From an uncultured SAR86 cluster bacterium (GTDB taxonomy: Bacteria > Pseudomonadota > Gammaproteobacteria > Magnimaribacterales > D2472): DNA of 43,735 nucleotides. The stretch's first letter is position 1. Each line of letters opens with the position of its first letter. Position numbers and translations under genes: made by a program. The notes under the pieces are model-generated. The model did no database searches. It saw nothing but the letters and a program-made list of their open reading frames with translations, and was not told the DNA's origin. This document shows positions 17,786 to 26,649 of the stretch, piece by piece. The stretch lies in the NCBI GenBank assembly GCA_905478015.1, contig CAJQGY010000028.1, forward strand, positions 1 to 43,735, in the 5' to 3' direction.

Positions 17786-19030
17786 TTAAGCGTTAACTAG
17801 CTTGCTTTCAAACAATCGCTTGTAAACAGCTATAACTGCAATAGCAAATGCACTAATGACAAACTGTGCAACTAGCAGTTTTGATGAAAGCACCTCATAG
17901 TTAATAATTTCAAAGCTCGTGATTCCAACAGCACCTAGCAATGAAAGTAAAAATAAAGCTATATAGGCATTATGACTTTGAAGCAGCATGCTCGTGAGGG
18001 TGGTTAATGATATTATAAAAATTCCGATTATTGCAATCTCAGTTTTTGTATACTCAGATATGAAAAACAATACACTACCAGATACAGCAATTGTAAAAAT
18101 CATTTGAAAGAAACTAAATATCTGCACATCTGCTGTAACAACTGGATTAAATTTATCATAGAAATCTTTACTATCTTTTTCCTCTACACAATCATCTGGT
18201 CTCCAATATGTTTTGGAAAACCAAACCTTAACTTTGTCACTCCATTTCTTAGTTTTAACCGAATCATTGAACATTGTTGAGAAAACTTGAAAATTAGCCC
18301 AAATAGGATTCCAACTTTTAAGAGCAGAGACTGTTCCATAAACAGGTTTTATATCTGGATGTTCCGGAGTATATGTTCCAAACATCCTATCCCATATTAT
18401 GAAAACTCCACCATAATTTGCATCAATATATTCTTTGTTCTTAGCATGATGTATGCCGTGATTCATTGGCGTTATAAATATTTTTTCTAAAAAACCAAGA
18501 TGACCTATGTGCTTTGTATGAACCCAGAACTGATATACCAGGTTTACACCAGCGACTGTCACAAATACTTCACCTGGTATGCCTATAAGAATCATAGGCA
18601 AATAGAAAACCCATTTCCACAACCATCCAGTACTTGTCTGTCTTAGTGCGGTAGATAGATTAAAATCTTCACCATGATGATGAACGCTGTGAGTTGCCCA
18701 TAAAACTTTTATCTCATGATGCATTCTATGCATCCAATAGTATGAAAGATCATACATAAGAAATGCTAATATCCAGGTTGCTGGGTTTAAGTTAGATAGC
18801 ATATTCAGATTAAGATTAGAGCTTATATAAATAAATACGGCACTTTGAAAACCAAGATTTAACATGGTCGGGTATCTGCTTATCATGCCAATCGAAATAC
18901 TGGTAAAGGTGTCATTGAGTCTGTATGTATTTTTACCAACATACCTGCCATAAATATACTCTATTAAAATTAATAGAAAAAATACAGGTATAGCAAATGT
19001 TATGACCAGTGATTTATCAGTAATTACCAT
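17786..19030 (-). CDS. sterol desaturase / fatty acid hydroxylase family membrane protein, copy 2
   Basis: This 414-residue protein is a paralogue of the one at 1406-2638, with the same layout. Its histidine boxes are HRMHH at 101-105, HSVHHH at 114-119, single histidines at 171 and 174, and HGIHH at 191-195. Membrane helices precede the boxes, and a multi-helix tail covers about 300-405. The shared GGVFIIWDRMFGTY block and matching tail suggest an ancient duplication, with clear divergence outside the motifs. The ATG lies 29 bases after the pantothenate kinase stop, so it may be the last gene of the minus-strand operon from 23178. Its stop abuts the cysK stop. The substrate is unknown; lipid hydroxylation is inferred from the family. 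Confidence 0.85.
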   Translation of the reverse strand: MVITDKSLVITFAIPVFFLLILIEYIYGRYVGKNTYRLNDTFTSISIGMISRYPTMLNLGFQSAVFIYISSNLNLNMLSNLNPATWILAFLMYDLSYYWMHRMHHEIKVLWATHSVHHHGEDFNLSTALRQTSTGWLWKWVFYLPMILIGIPGEVFVTVAGVNLVYQFWVHTKHIGHLGFLEKIFITPMNHGIHHAKNKEYIDANYGGVFIIWDRMFGTYTPEHPDIKPVYGTVSALKSWNPIWANFQVFSTMFNDSVKTKKWSDKVKVWFSKTYWRPDDCVEEKDSKDFYDKFNPVVTADVQIFSFFQMIFTIAVSGSVLFFISEYTKTEIAIIGIFIISLTTLTSMLLQSHNAYIALFLLSLLGAVGITSFEIINYEVLSSKLLVAQFVISAFAIAVIAVYKRLFESKLVNA

Positions 19031-19059
19031 AAGAGAGTTCGTAAATTTTTTACATTATA

Positions 19060-19881
19060 TCAATTTTCTTTGTTTAAGAAAAACATAACACCAAGAGAAT
19101 TACCAAAACCAGAATTATTATCAAAATTACCTTTTATGTTTGCAAGAGCCAATCTATCAGTTATTCCTGTTCTTACTACCTCAAAGTTAGCAACTCTTCC
19201 AATAAAAAAAACTTCATTAACCCCCATGAGAAGTGCATTCAAATAAGAAACAGTTCCTATTATTTCTCCAACCATATTTGATAGAGAAGCAGCAATATCG
19301 CTGTCTGAATGAAAGTTCTCATTTCTAGCTTTTTCAAAGTTTGATGCCGTAACTTCAGGATATAAAGAACCAATATCATTAACAACTTCGCCAATTAAAG
19401 TGTCAATATTTTTTCTATCTCCCTTTAATGATAATTTTTCAAGAATATTCGGCGATGTTTCATTTACTAATTTCTTAGACAGCCCCTGAAGAGTTCCACC
19501 CCCTACAGAGATACCACCAAGATGAGTGGTAGCTCCATTCTTGCTATAAACACAAGCAGTTCCTGTTCCTGCACTGATAGCTACAAAAGGATGGTCATCC
19601 TTTATCCCAAAGATGGACTTTGCACCCATAGCAATAGCATCCACCTCATTCACTTTTATAACCTTAACATTAAGGTATTTGTCAGAAAGATCACTTGATT
19701 TTCCACCCGTAACACCAATTAAAGAAAATTTACTAATAGGAATATCTATATAAGAAAAAATCTTATCTAAGAAATGTTCATCGATTTTTGCATTCGTTGG
19801 GCATGAAAAAAACTTATATTCAACTCCATCTTGAACAACGATGTCAGTATTTGATATCCCAAAATCTATAGCTGCAAGCAT
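19060..19881 (-). CDS. coaW: type II (eukaryotic/staphylococcal-type) pantothenate kinase
   Basis: This 273-residue member of the actin-like ATPase fold should phosphorylate pantothenate, the first step of coenzyme A synthesis. Landmarks of type II PanK are an N-terminal IDFGISNTD phosphate loop, VTGGKSSDL, NEVDAIAMG with the catalytic-type glutamate E79, SAGTGTACV, GGISVGGGTLQGL at 122-134 and a late VFFIGR. These line up with staphylococcal CoaW and not with CoaA (P-loop kinase) or CoaX (type III). Its ATG overlaps the stop of the M1 peptidase gene (TAATG), so translation is coupled. A type II enzyme is unusual in a gammaproteobacterium. Confidence 0.83.
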   Translation of the reverse strand: MLAAIDFGISNTDIVVQDGVEYKFFSCPTNAKIDEHFLDKIFSYIDIPISKFSLIGVTGGKSSDLSDKYLNVKVIKVNEVDAIAMGAKSIFGIKDDHPFVAISAGTGTACVYSKNGATTHLGGISVGGGTLQGLSKKLVNETSPNILEKLSLKGDRKNIDTLIGEVVNDIGSLYPEVTASNFEKARNENFHSDSDIAASLSNMVGEIIGTVSYLNALLMGVNEVFFIGRVANFEVVRTGITDRLALANIKGNFDNNSGFGNSLGVMFFLNKEN

Positions 19882-22262
19882 TACTTGTGAGAAGTTATTT
19901 GCTTGTTTCTCTCCATTAAATCCTTCATTAGATTTTTTGGATTAGCTCTAGATGGTTTTGGTTTTAGCCTTGAAGGTATCATTCTCTGAGGGTAGTAATT
20001 ATTTTCTATATCAACATCTGCTAATTCCCAGTAAGGATCGAGAACTACTGAGCTTATTGGCTTAAGGGATCTTTTAAGCCATCTTGCATTCTTGGGGTTC
20101 TTTCTCCAAATCTCAGCAGGTATTTTTAATTCTTCACTTGAACCATCAGAATAATTAATCTTTAGAGGCAGAGGCATAACCAATCCACCAATATTTTCAA
20201 ATTCAAAAATATAATAAAGCTCATTCTTTGCAATAGCTTCTGTAAGAGCCTTTTTCATCCACTCAGGATCACTATTATTCCTGTCATACAAATCATCAAG
20301 GATATCTTCATAATCTCCCATCTCTCTTTCAGATGGCGTGAATTTGTCATATTGATCATATATATCTAGTAGCTCAGGTCTCACAGTAACTCTTTCAATA
20401 ATACCTTCATTAATATTTCTAATATCAGATATCATATCTGGTTCATTTTCAAAATCTTGCCTATCTTTTTTTAGATCTTCTTCTGGATTAAGTGTGTCCA
20501 ATGTTGCTTCATAAATATTATTGATAGAGATATCTACATGATCTGTAGAGAAAAACCATCCATTCCAAAACCAATCTAAATCAACACCAGATGCCTCTTC
20601 CATGGTTCTAAAAAAGTCATATGGAGTAGGGCGCTTAAACTTCCATCTTAAACAATATTCTTTAAAAGCCTGATCAAATAATTCTCTTCCTAAAATCGTT
20701 TCTCTAAGAATTACCAAAGCAGTAGCAGGCTTTGCATATGCATTATTTCCAAATTGCAGAAGCGACTCTGAATTAGTCATAATTGGAACTTGATTTTCAC
20801 TTTTCATGTAATCGGCGATCCATCTAGCCTCACCCCTTCTTGAATTATATTCAACATCCCATTCCTGCTCTGCAATATACTGCATAAAAGTATTCAGACC
20901 TTCATCCATCCAAGTCCATTGACGCTCATCCGAATTAATTATCATTGGAAAGTAATTATGTCCTACCTCATGAATAACAACACCAATAAGGAATTGCTTC
21001 TCACTTCTTGAGTAAGTTCTTGTTCCATCATCTTCAAGATCAGTTCTTGGACCATTAAAAGTGATCATGGGATATTCCATTCCTCCAACAGGACCATTAA
21101 CACTTTGAGATGTTGGATATGGGTATTCAAATGAGTATTTAGAATAAACCTCCATAGTGTGCATCACTGCTTCAGTAGAGTATTTTGACCAAAGCGGCTC
21201 CCCTTCAAATGGATAAAATGACATTGCCATTACTAGAGGATTTTTTTCAGACTCTTGCTTGAAACCAGCCGCATCCCAAATAAATTTCCTAGATGAGGCC
21301 CATGCAAAATCTCTTACATTTTCTGCTTTAAATACCCATGTTTTTTTATCTAGTGATCTTTCTTTTTCATTTTCGAAAGCCTCTTCAGGCGTAACAATAA
21401 ATATTGGCTTGTCTGATTTTTCAGCTTTTTTCAATCTTTTTATTTGGGATTTGGTAAGAACATCTTTTTCATTTTGTAAGACGCCTGTAGAAGAAACAAT
21501 ATGATCTGATGGGGCTGTTATAGAGACCTCAAAATCTCCAAATTCAAGAGTAAACTCACCATTGCCAATAAATTCTTTATTGTGCCAACCTTCATAATCA
21601 GAAAATGCAGCTACTCTTGGGTACCACTGAGCAATAAGAAAAATATCATTACCATCTTCAAAAGTTTCATAACCATTTCTGGCTCTAACAGCATTTTCTT
21701 CAACAAGCTTATACTCCCAATCTACAGACAATTCTATTGACTTGTTTTCTTCCAAAGGAGTATCAAGATTTACTCTCACCAATGTACCAACCAAATTTAT
21801 TCGTGCTTTTTTACCTGCTATTGATATAGATAAATTTTTGTAGCCACCATCAAACTCATCCATAAAATTATTCCTTCTAAGCTCGCTAAAAGAAATTCTA
21901 CTTGTGCTTGACTGAGTTAAAGTTTGGTTTTTAATAGAATCAGATTTAAAGATATTTTGATCAAGTTGAAGCCAAATATATTTAAGATCAAGCGGTGAAT
22001 TATTATGATAAGTAATTATCTCAGAGCCTTTTATTGATCTCTTATCTTCATCAAGAGAAACTGAAATCTTATAATCTACTTTTTGCTGCCAGTATTCTTT
22101 TCCAGGCTCACCAGTAGCAGGCCTGTATTGATTGGGGTCTGGATACTTTTCCTCTAACTGACGAAATTTGTCATCAAAATCAATCTTTGATTGATGAGTA
22201 GTATGGGCATATAGAAAATTTGTTGAAATTAGAAGCAGTAGAAATATGTTATTTATTTTCAT
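19881..22262 (-). CDS. exported M1-family zinc metallopeptidase
   Basis: This 793-residue protein has a signal peptide (MKINNIFLLLLISTNFLYA) and should be periplasmic or outer-membrane associated. The N-terminal part is beta-rich. The gluzincin core then shows PVGGMEYPMI at 391-400 (the exopeptidase GxMEN motif with Tyr for Asn), HEVGH at 431-435, and the third zinc ligand E454 in WMDEGLNTF. Long C-terminal regions with acidic linkers follow, and the tail is basic. Proteins with this layout are often annotated as M1 family or aminopeptidase N-like. It overlaps the 60-residue membrane-protein gene by 14 bases upstream and coaW by TAATG downstream. Confidence 0.88.
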   Translation of the reverse strand: MKINNIFLLLLISTNFLYAHTTHQSKIDFDDKFRQLEEKYPDPNQYRPATGEPGKEYWQQKVDYKISVSLDEDKRSIKGSEIITYHNNSPLDLKYIWLQLDQNIFKSDSIKNQTLTQSSTSRISFSELRRNNFMDEFDGGYKNLSISIAGKKARINLVGTLVRVNLDTPLEENKSIELSVDWEYKLVEENAVRARNGYETFEDGNDIFLIAQWYPRVAAFSDYEGWHNKEFIGNGEFTLEFGDFEVSITAPSDHIVSSTGVLQNEKDVLTKSQIKRLKKAEKSDKPIFIVTPEEAFENEKERSLDKKTWVFKAENVRDFAWASSRKFIWDAAGFKQESEKNPLVMAMSFYPFEGEPLWSKYSTEAVMHTMEVYSKYSFEYPYPTSQSVNGPVGGMEYPMITFNGPRTDLEDDGTRTYSRSEKQFLIGVVIHEVGHNYFPMIINSDERQWTWMDEGLNTFMQYIAEQEWDVEYNSRRGEARWIADYMKSENQVPIMTNSESLLQFGNNAYAKPATALVILRETILGRELFDQAFKEYCLRWKFKRPTPYDFFRTMEEASGVDLDWFWNGWFFSTDHVDISINNIYEATLDTLNPEEDLKKDRQDFENEPDMISDIRNINEGIIERVTVRPELLDIYDQYDKFTPSEREMGDYEDILDDLYDRNNSDPEWMKKALTEAIAKNELYYIFEFENIGGLVMPLPLKINYSDGSSEELKIPAEIWRKNPKNARWLKRSLKPISSVVLDPYWELADVDIENNYYPQRMIPSRLKPKPSRANPKNLMKDLMERNKQITSHK

Positions 22263-22431
22263 CTAAACCTCGGATAATTTTGATGTCATCTTCTGGTTTT
22301 TTATCACCAAATCTATTAATTCTATCTGGCCTATCTAGTTGTTTCTTTGAAGCCTTAACCTTAGAAAGATTTATAAAAATAAATAAAGAAAGAATAAACA
22401 TTCCACCGAATATAATAGTGTTCCAGGACAT
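22249..22431 (-). CDS. 60-residue single-pass membrane protein
   Basis: The product has one N-terminal membrane helix (about residues 4-22, IIFGGMFILSLFIFINL) and a charged tail with alternating basic and acidic residues. The ATG directly follows the TAG of the BI-1 family gene, and the 3' end overlaps the M1 peptidase start by 14 bases. Filling an operon gap so tightly supports a real gene. No family is recognised. It could be a small partner of the BI-1 protein or of the exported peptidase. Confidence 0.6.
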   Translation of the reverse strand: MSWNTIIFGGMFILSLFIFINLSKVKASKKQLDRPDRINRFGDKKPEDDIKIIRGLDENK

Positions 22432-23178
22432 CTATCTTCTGCTATTAAGCTTTATAAGGAGATGAAGAATTTCTATGTATAACCATACAAGTGTAACCAT
22501 TAAAGAGAACGCACCATACCATTCCATATACTTAGGCATACCCTTTTCCGCTCCTTCTTCGATAAAATCAAAATCTAGCACAAGGTTAAGAGCTGCTATC
22601 CCAACTACAAAGGCAGAAAAGCCTATACCCATTAGCCCATTTGAATGAATAAAACCTATACTGCTTCCAAAAAAGCTCATGATAAAACTAATCAAATATA
22701 ATAATGCTATTCCAGCAGTTGCTGAAAAGATCATTAATCTAAAGTTTTCTGTAGGTTTTATGATCCCACTTTTATAACAGAATAGTAGAGATGCAAGTAT
22801 TCCAAAAGTTAAGCCAATTGCTTGAATCGCAATACCGGGATACGCAGCCTCTGCAAGCATTGTTATTGCACCCAACATAACACCCTGACTTAAAGAATAT
22901 AATGGAGCTGTTGATCCAGCCTTTGCTGGACTTCTAAATATTGTAACCATTGCCAAGATAAAGCCTATAATTCCAGCTGGTATAGCCAATGCAGGCATAT
23001 TCCAACCAACCCCAGCCCCTAAAAAACATAGAGCAAGCAGTATAGAAGTCTTATTAACGGCGCCATCAAGCGTCATCTTTTCACTAATAGGAAGTGTAGA
23101 ATCATTAGATGTAAAGTTTCTAGTAAATGCTGGGTTGCCAGATCTACCAAATGTATTAAGAGCTGAATGTTTAGACAT
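22432..23178 (-). CDS. Bax inhibitor-1 / YccA family membrane protein
   Basis: This 248-residue protein has a hydrophilic N-terminus of about 40 residues and seven hydrophobic segments. It ends with a helix and a short basic tail (LHLLIKLNSRR). Segment style (LCFLGAGVGWNMPALAIPAG, GFSAFVVGIAALNLVLDFDF, EWYGAFSLMVTLVWLYIEIL) matches the YccA/YbhL-like BI-1 family, with the conserved aspartates of the late helices (DFDFIEEG). YccA modulates FtsH proteolysis in E. coli, and some family members leak calcium ions; which applies here is unknown. AGGAG precedes the ATG. It is the first gene of a tightly packed minus-strand operon. Confidence 0.88.
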   Translation of the reverse strand: MSKHSALNTFGRSGNPAFTRNFTSNDSTLPISEKMTLDGAVNKTSILLALCFLGAGVGWNMPALAIPAGIIGFILAMVTIFRSPAKAGSTAPLYSLSQGVMLGAITMLAEAAYPGIAIQAIGLTFGILASLLFCYKSGIIKPTENFRLMIFSATAGIALLYLISFIMSFFGSSIGFIHSNGLMGIGFSAFVVGIAALNLVLDFDFIEEGAEKGMPKYMEWYGAFSLMVTLVWLYIEILHLLIKLNSRR

Positions 23179-23244
23179 TAATATTCTCCTGATTTAATGA
23201 ATATATATAATTTATTTAAGGTCAATATAACAAATTAAAAGACT

Positions 23245-24288
23245 TTACATGCTTTTAATCCACTTATTTATGAGTGCCACACCCTCATCATGATTAAGAA
23301 ATCTTCCAGATTCTGGCATCATTATACCTGGGTCTCGTGATTGCATTCTGAAAGGCATTATTGACTCTTCTGGAGCACCAGGTTTAATGGAAAATTTAAA
23401 GTTATTGCTCGCCCTTCCAGCTGCAACTGGCTTTTTATATATTCCTATATGTTCTCTTCTTTCTTCAGTAAAGTTGAGATAAAGTCCTGTAGTGTCTGCA
23501 GAGCCTCCAGGTATATGGCAATGGCCGCAATTTATATCAAGATATGCTCTAGCTCTTGAATCAAGATCAATCGACGCATTAGACCAGTCAGGCATTGTCT
23601 TGTAGTTTATTTCAGAATCTATCCAGCCCTCATCCGACCATCTATCAAGCTGATTCATACTAATATTTTCATACTTATAATTTTGGTTTAGATTTCTAGC
23701 CTTCGGACCTATGGGTTTAATTTCATTGCCGGATTGATGACATTCCTTGCATTGATTGATGTTTGGAACTCTGTAACGGACTTTTTTAATATCCCCACTC
23801 TCAGCTACAAATGAAGTGTTGATAGTTTTCCCTGCAATATTTAAAAATGCCTCGCTTTGTTCCTTATTCCATACATAACTAATATTTCTCCAAGCCCCAC
23901 CTTTCTTTATCAACAAGCGAGTTTCAAGTAATTGTTTTTCTAGCTCGGAATCAGCAGCATCGTTTAGGTATGCAAATGTTTTAATTAGGGCCGATCCATC
24001 TGGAAAATCAAAAACAAGATCTTCATGATATTTAGCACTCTTACCCTCCGGAATATAAACAAATCTTAATTTATCTGCATAATCGGTAAACAAAGGGTTT
24101 ATAAGATCATATGGAAGGACGCCTTCTTGCGGGACTTGTAACTGCATATTCGAGAAGAAACCAAAATCAGAAAGCTTTTTTGGCATTTTGCTAGCCAAAA
24201 CAACAGAGTCATCTACCGATGCAATAATTTGACTTTGAACAGAGAGAAGGCATAGAAAGCAAAAAAATAATTCTTTATTAATTTTCAC
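23245..24288 (-). CDS. exported protein with two CxxCH haem motifs, HNE_0200/SO_2930-like family
   Basis: This 347-residue protein begins with a GTG codon (24286-24288) that overlaps the end of the beta-helix gene by 11 bases. It has a signal peptide (KELFFCFLCLLSVQSQIIAS), so it should be periplasmic. Two haem-c attachment motifs are visible: CKECH at 180-184 and CGHCH at 254-258. A late PGIMMPESG could give a methionine ligand. Family style and neighbour match the conserved exported family (TIGR03806) that recurs as a pair with a beta-helix protein (TIGR03805), function unknown. A periplasmic dihaem electron-transfer role is inferred from the motifs. Confidence 0.8.
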   Translation of the reverse strand: MKINKELFFCFLCLLSVQSQIIASVDDSVVLASKMPKKLSDFGFFSNMQLQVPQEGVLPYDLINPLFTDYADKLRFVYIPEGKSAKYHEDLVFDFPDGSALIKTFAYLNDAADSELEKQLLETRLLIKKGGAWRNISYVWNKEQSEAFLNIAGKTINTSFVAESGDIKKVRYRVPNINQCKECHQSGNEIKPIGPKARNLNQNYKYENISMNQLDRWSDEGWIDSEINYKTMPDWSNASIDLDSRARAYLDINCGHCHIPGGSADTTGLYLNFTEERREHIGIYKKPVAAGRASNNFKFSIKPGAPEESIMPFRMQSRDPGIMMPESGRFLNHDEGVALINKWIKSM

Positions 24289-25504
24289 TTAGCACAACTC
24301 TCTCAAGAGGTGAAATATCTCCAACAAACCAGTCATAATCTCGAATAACAGGGTTTAAAAACGGGAGCATATACTTTATTGGACTAATACTAAGAAAGGT
24401 AGCATCTCCATTATTACCTAAAATTATTGTCTCTTTTTTAACCTTGGAAGATAAAATCTTGGATATTGGAACAACTCCATCCCAAAAGATATCTGGCATA
24501 TCTCCTTCAGATAATTCATATAAAATTTTTGCAAGTTCTCCAGTTTCCAGATCGGGATTATGCCCGGAGATACCAAATTTATTATTGTGAATCTGTATTC
24601 TGGAAGGGTGGGGATTATATTGCTCATCGTCTGTTTCATATGAATATGTGACCACTGCAATATTTATAGTTTCATTGCCACCAATATTATTATTAAAAAT
24701 TTCAACATCAGAGTTCGCTTGAACAAGAACGCCAGTCCCTCTAGGAACTTCTCCGACGATATTGCCTTCAGGAGCAAAGTTATCAGTATTATTATTTACA
24801 ACATTATTATCAAAAACTCTAACATGATGGCCGCCTTGTTGAGGTAGGCTTGGTAAATCAAAAACAAGAATTCCACCAGTATTATTGGTAGCAGTATTGT
24901 TATAAACATCTGCATAGTAAGAATTTTCAATTTCAATACCTGCAACATTAAACTCAGCAGTACTATTTTTAACTATAATATTTTTAGACTGACCAACATA
25001 AATTCCAGCATCTGAAGCCCCAATTGCAACACACCCATCAATAAGAACATTTGTTGATTCAACTGGATAAAGTCCATACGCACCATTTAAAGAACTAGGC
25101 CCACCAGTCCATTCAGTCTTAACATTAATAAACTTAATATTATCAACACCTTTAGCTTTAATGGCATCACCTTTGGCATTCTGGATGGTGAATTTTTTTA
25201 AAGTAACATCATTAGATGTAACAAGCAGCCCCTGGGCACCACTTTGTTGATTAATAAATGAAAGTATCGTGCCATTTATGCTAGAGCCTATCAGGGATAT
25301 GCCATCAACATCTATAGATAAGGAATCTTCTAATTCATAATAGCCATCTGAAAGTTTTATTGTATCCCCAATGGATGCAAGTATTAAAGCTTCTTGGATC
25401 TCTGAATAAGGATCAGCACTTGGTGATATCTCAATTATATCAGCAGATAAGAGAGAGCTATTAAGAAGAAAGAAGCAAAGACTAACTTGCTTCAGGTATT
25501 TCAT
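24278..25504 (-). CDS. secreted parallel beta-helix repeat protein
   Basis: This 408-residue protein (ATG 25504; a TTG codon lies one position earlier) has a signal peptide ending near LLSA. Most of the mature protein is right-handed beta-helix repeats of about 22 residues. Asn/Val ladders such as GVDNIKFINVKTEW, STNVLIDGCVAIGA, SKNIIVKNSTAEFN and NSYYADVYNNTATNNTGGIL show this. The family (TIGR03805-like) resembles NosD and pectate-lyase folds but has no visible lyase site. It overlaps the diiron gene by 23 bases upstream and the dihaem gene by 11 bases downstream, so three genes are coupled. Confidence 0.85.
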   Translation of the reverse strand: MKYLKQVSLCFFLLNSSLLSADIIEISPSADPYSEIQEALILASIGDTIKLSDGYYELEDSLSIDVDGISLIGSSINGTILSFINQQSGAQGLLVTSNDVTLKKFTIQNAKGDAIKAKGVDNIKFINVKTEWTGGPSSLNGAYGLYPVESTNVLIDGCVAIGASDAGIYVGQSKNIIVKNSTAEFNVAGIEIENSYYADVYNNTATNNTGGILVFDLPSLPQQGGHHVRVFDNNVVNNNTDNFAPEGNIVGEVPRGTGVLVQANSDVEIFNNNIGGNETINIAVVTYSYETDDEQYNPHPSRIQIHNNKFGISGHNPDLETGELAKILYELSEGDMPDIFWDGVVPISKILSSKVKKETIILGNNGDATFLSISPIKYMLPFLNPVIRDYDWFVGDISPLERVVLSEN

Positions 25505-26588
25505 CAAACTTTTCTAGAGGTTTATTTAATTCAGCCCAGTCACATTCAAAATCATCAGGCGCATGCTCATACTCAAGCAATCCTAACGCTTCAAATTTTG
25601 GTCTAATTTCATCAGTCAAAAGACCAATTCTTGAAAGATTAGGTATTACCCTTGAGAACAAGAAGTTTCTAAACATTTCAAAAGATGATGTTTGCATTTG
25701 AAAATCTCTTGCTTCTTCTGCAGTCATTTTGAGGTATTTCTGTTCAGCCTTTGTATTGATTAGTCTTTCTCTAGAAATAACACATGCTTCGTATGCAAAT
25801 TCAGCCCTATCTTGTATTTCTTCAGGACTTAAAGTTTTAACGAAATCTTCAAGATAGTTAATACCAAAAGTTACATGTCTTGCCTCGTCCCTAATAACAT
25901 AATGTAATAACTGCTTTAAAAGTGGATCTTTTGTAATACTTTTCAGCATCTGAAAAGCTGCAAGAGCTAAACCTTCAATAATAATTTGCATACCTATAAA
26001 TTTTAGATCCCATCTTTCATCCGTTAGAATCTTATCCAATAATAATTTTAATGATGGGTTGATAGGGTAGTGAATACCAATCTTATCTTGCAGATATTTA
26101 TTGAAAACCTCAACATGTCTTGCTTCATCAAATGTTTGAGATGCTGCATAAAGTTTTGCATTGTAAGTTGGAGCACAGCTAGCTAGTTGAGAGGCAACTA
26201 GAAGAGCTCCTTGCTCACCATGAAGAAATTGACTTAATAGTTCAGCAGTTGTGTGCCTATCAAAATCGATTTTTTCTTGATCTGATAAAGCCTCGTAAGC
26301 TGCTAATGTCTCATGTGGTAATTGCTCATCAGGATCAACAAGCTTTTCATCAGCAGGGTGATTATAGTCCCATTGTAAATCTATAGAACCGTTCCAATTT
26401 AACTCTTTACCAAGTTCATATAATTTTTTAATCCTGTTGTCAGCAACTGTATAATCCCAATTATAGGCACCAGTTAGCGGTGTTTTGAATATTTCCACTA
26501 CATCTTCTACATGAGATGGCTTTATATCTAACTCATCATCAAAGTATAGTAAATCTTTTGGTGGACCGTCCTGCTTATTAATTTTCAT
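25482..26588 (-). CDS. cytosolic ferritin-like diiron protein
   Basis: This 368-residue protein has no signal peptide. Its four-helix core carries the full diiron carboxylate set: E125 in HGEQGA, E155 and H158 in DEARHVEVF, E205 in IIIEGLAL, and E235 and H238 in DEARHVTFG. Two ExxH motifs plus two single glutamates are the signature of ribonucleotide-reductase-R2-like and AurF-like oxygenases, rather than storage ferritins. The substrate is unknown; lipid desaturation, N-oxygenation or hydroxylation are all possible. AGAGG precedes the ATG. A perfect 23-bp palindrome lies 22 bases upstream. It is first in an operon with the secreted beta-helix and dihaem proteins, an odd mix of compartments. 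Confidence 0.85.
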   Translation of the reverse strand: MKINKQDGPPKDLLYFDDELDIKPSHVEDVVEIFKTPLTGAYNWDYTVADNRIKKLYELGKELNWNGSIDLQWDYNHPADEKLVDPDEQLPHETLAAYEALSDQEKIDFDRHTTAELLSQFLHGEQGALLVASQLASCAPTYNAKLYAASQTFDEARHVEVFNKYLQDKIGIHYPINPSLKLLLDKILTDERWDLKFIGMQIIIEGLALAAFQMLKSITKDPLLKQLLHYVIRDEARHVTFGINYLEDFVKTLSPEEIQDRAEFAYEACVISRERLINTKAEQKYLKMTAEEARDFQMQTSSFEMFRNFLFSRVIPNLSRIGLLTDEIRPKFEALGLLEYEHAPDDFECDWAELNKPLEKFDEIPEAS

Positions 26589-26609
26589 GAAACCTCTGCT
26601 ATGTAAATC

Positions 26610-26632
26610 TAATGTTTACAGTGTAAACATTA
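26610..26632. promoter_or_regulatory. perfect 23-bp palindromic operator candidate for the diiron operon
   Basis: The arms TAATGTTTACA (26610-26620) and TGTAAACATTA (26622-26632) are perfect inverted copies around a single central G. On the minus strand TATAAT overlaps the left edge of the site as read in that direction, so the palindrome sits at the -10/+1 region of the diiron gene promoter. Size and symmetry fit a TetR- or GntR-type repressor. I saw no second copy in the window. Confidence 0.7.
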
Positions 26633-26649
26633 TATCTATTCTATAACAG

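Noticed and set aside
24278-25504. Beta-helix protein as NosD of nitrous oxide reduction
   Set aside because: No nosZ, nosR, nosF or nosY nearby; the dihaem partner fits the TIGR03805/03806 pair better.
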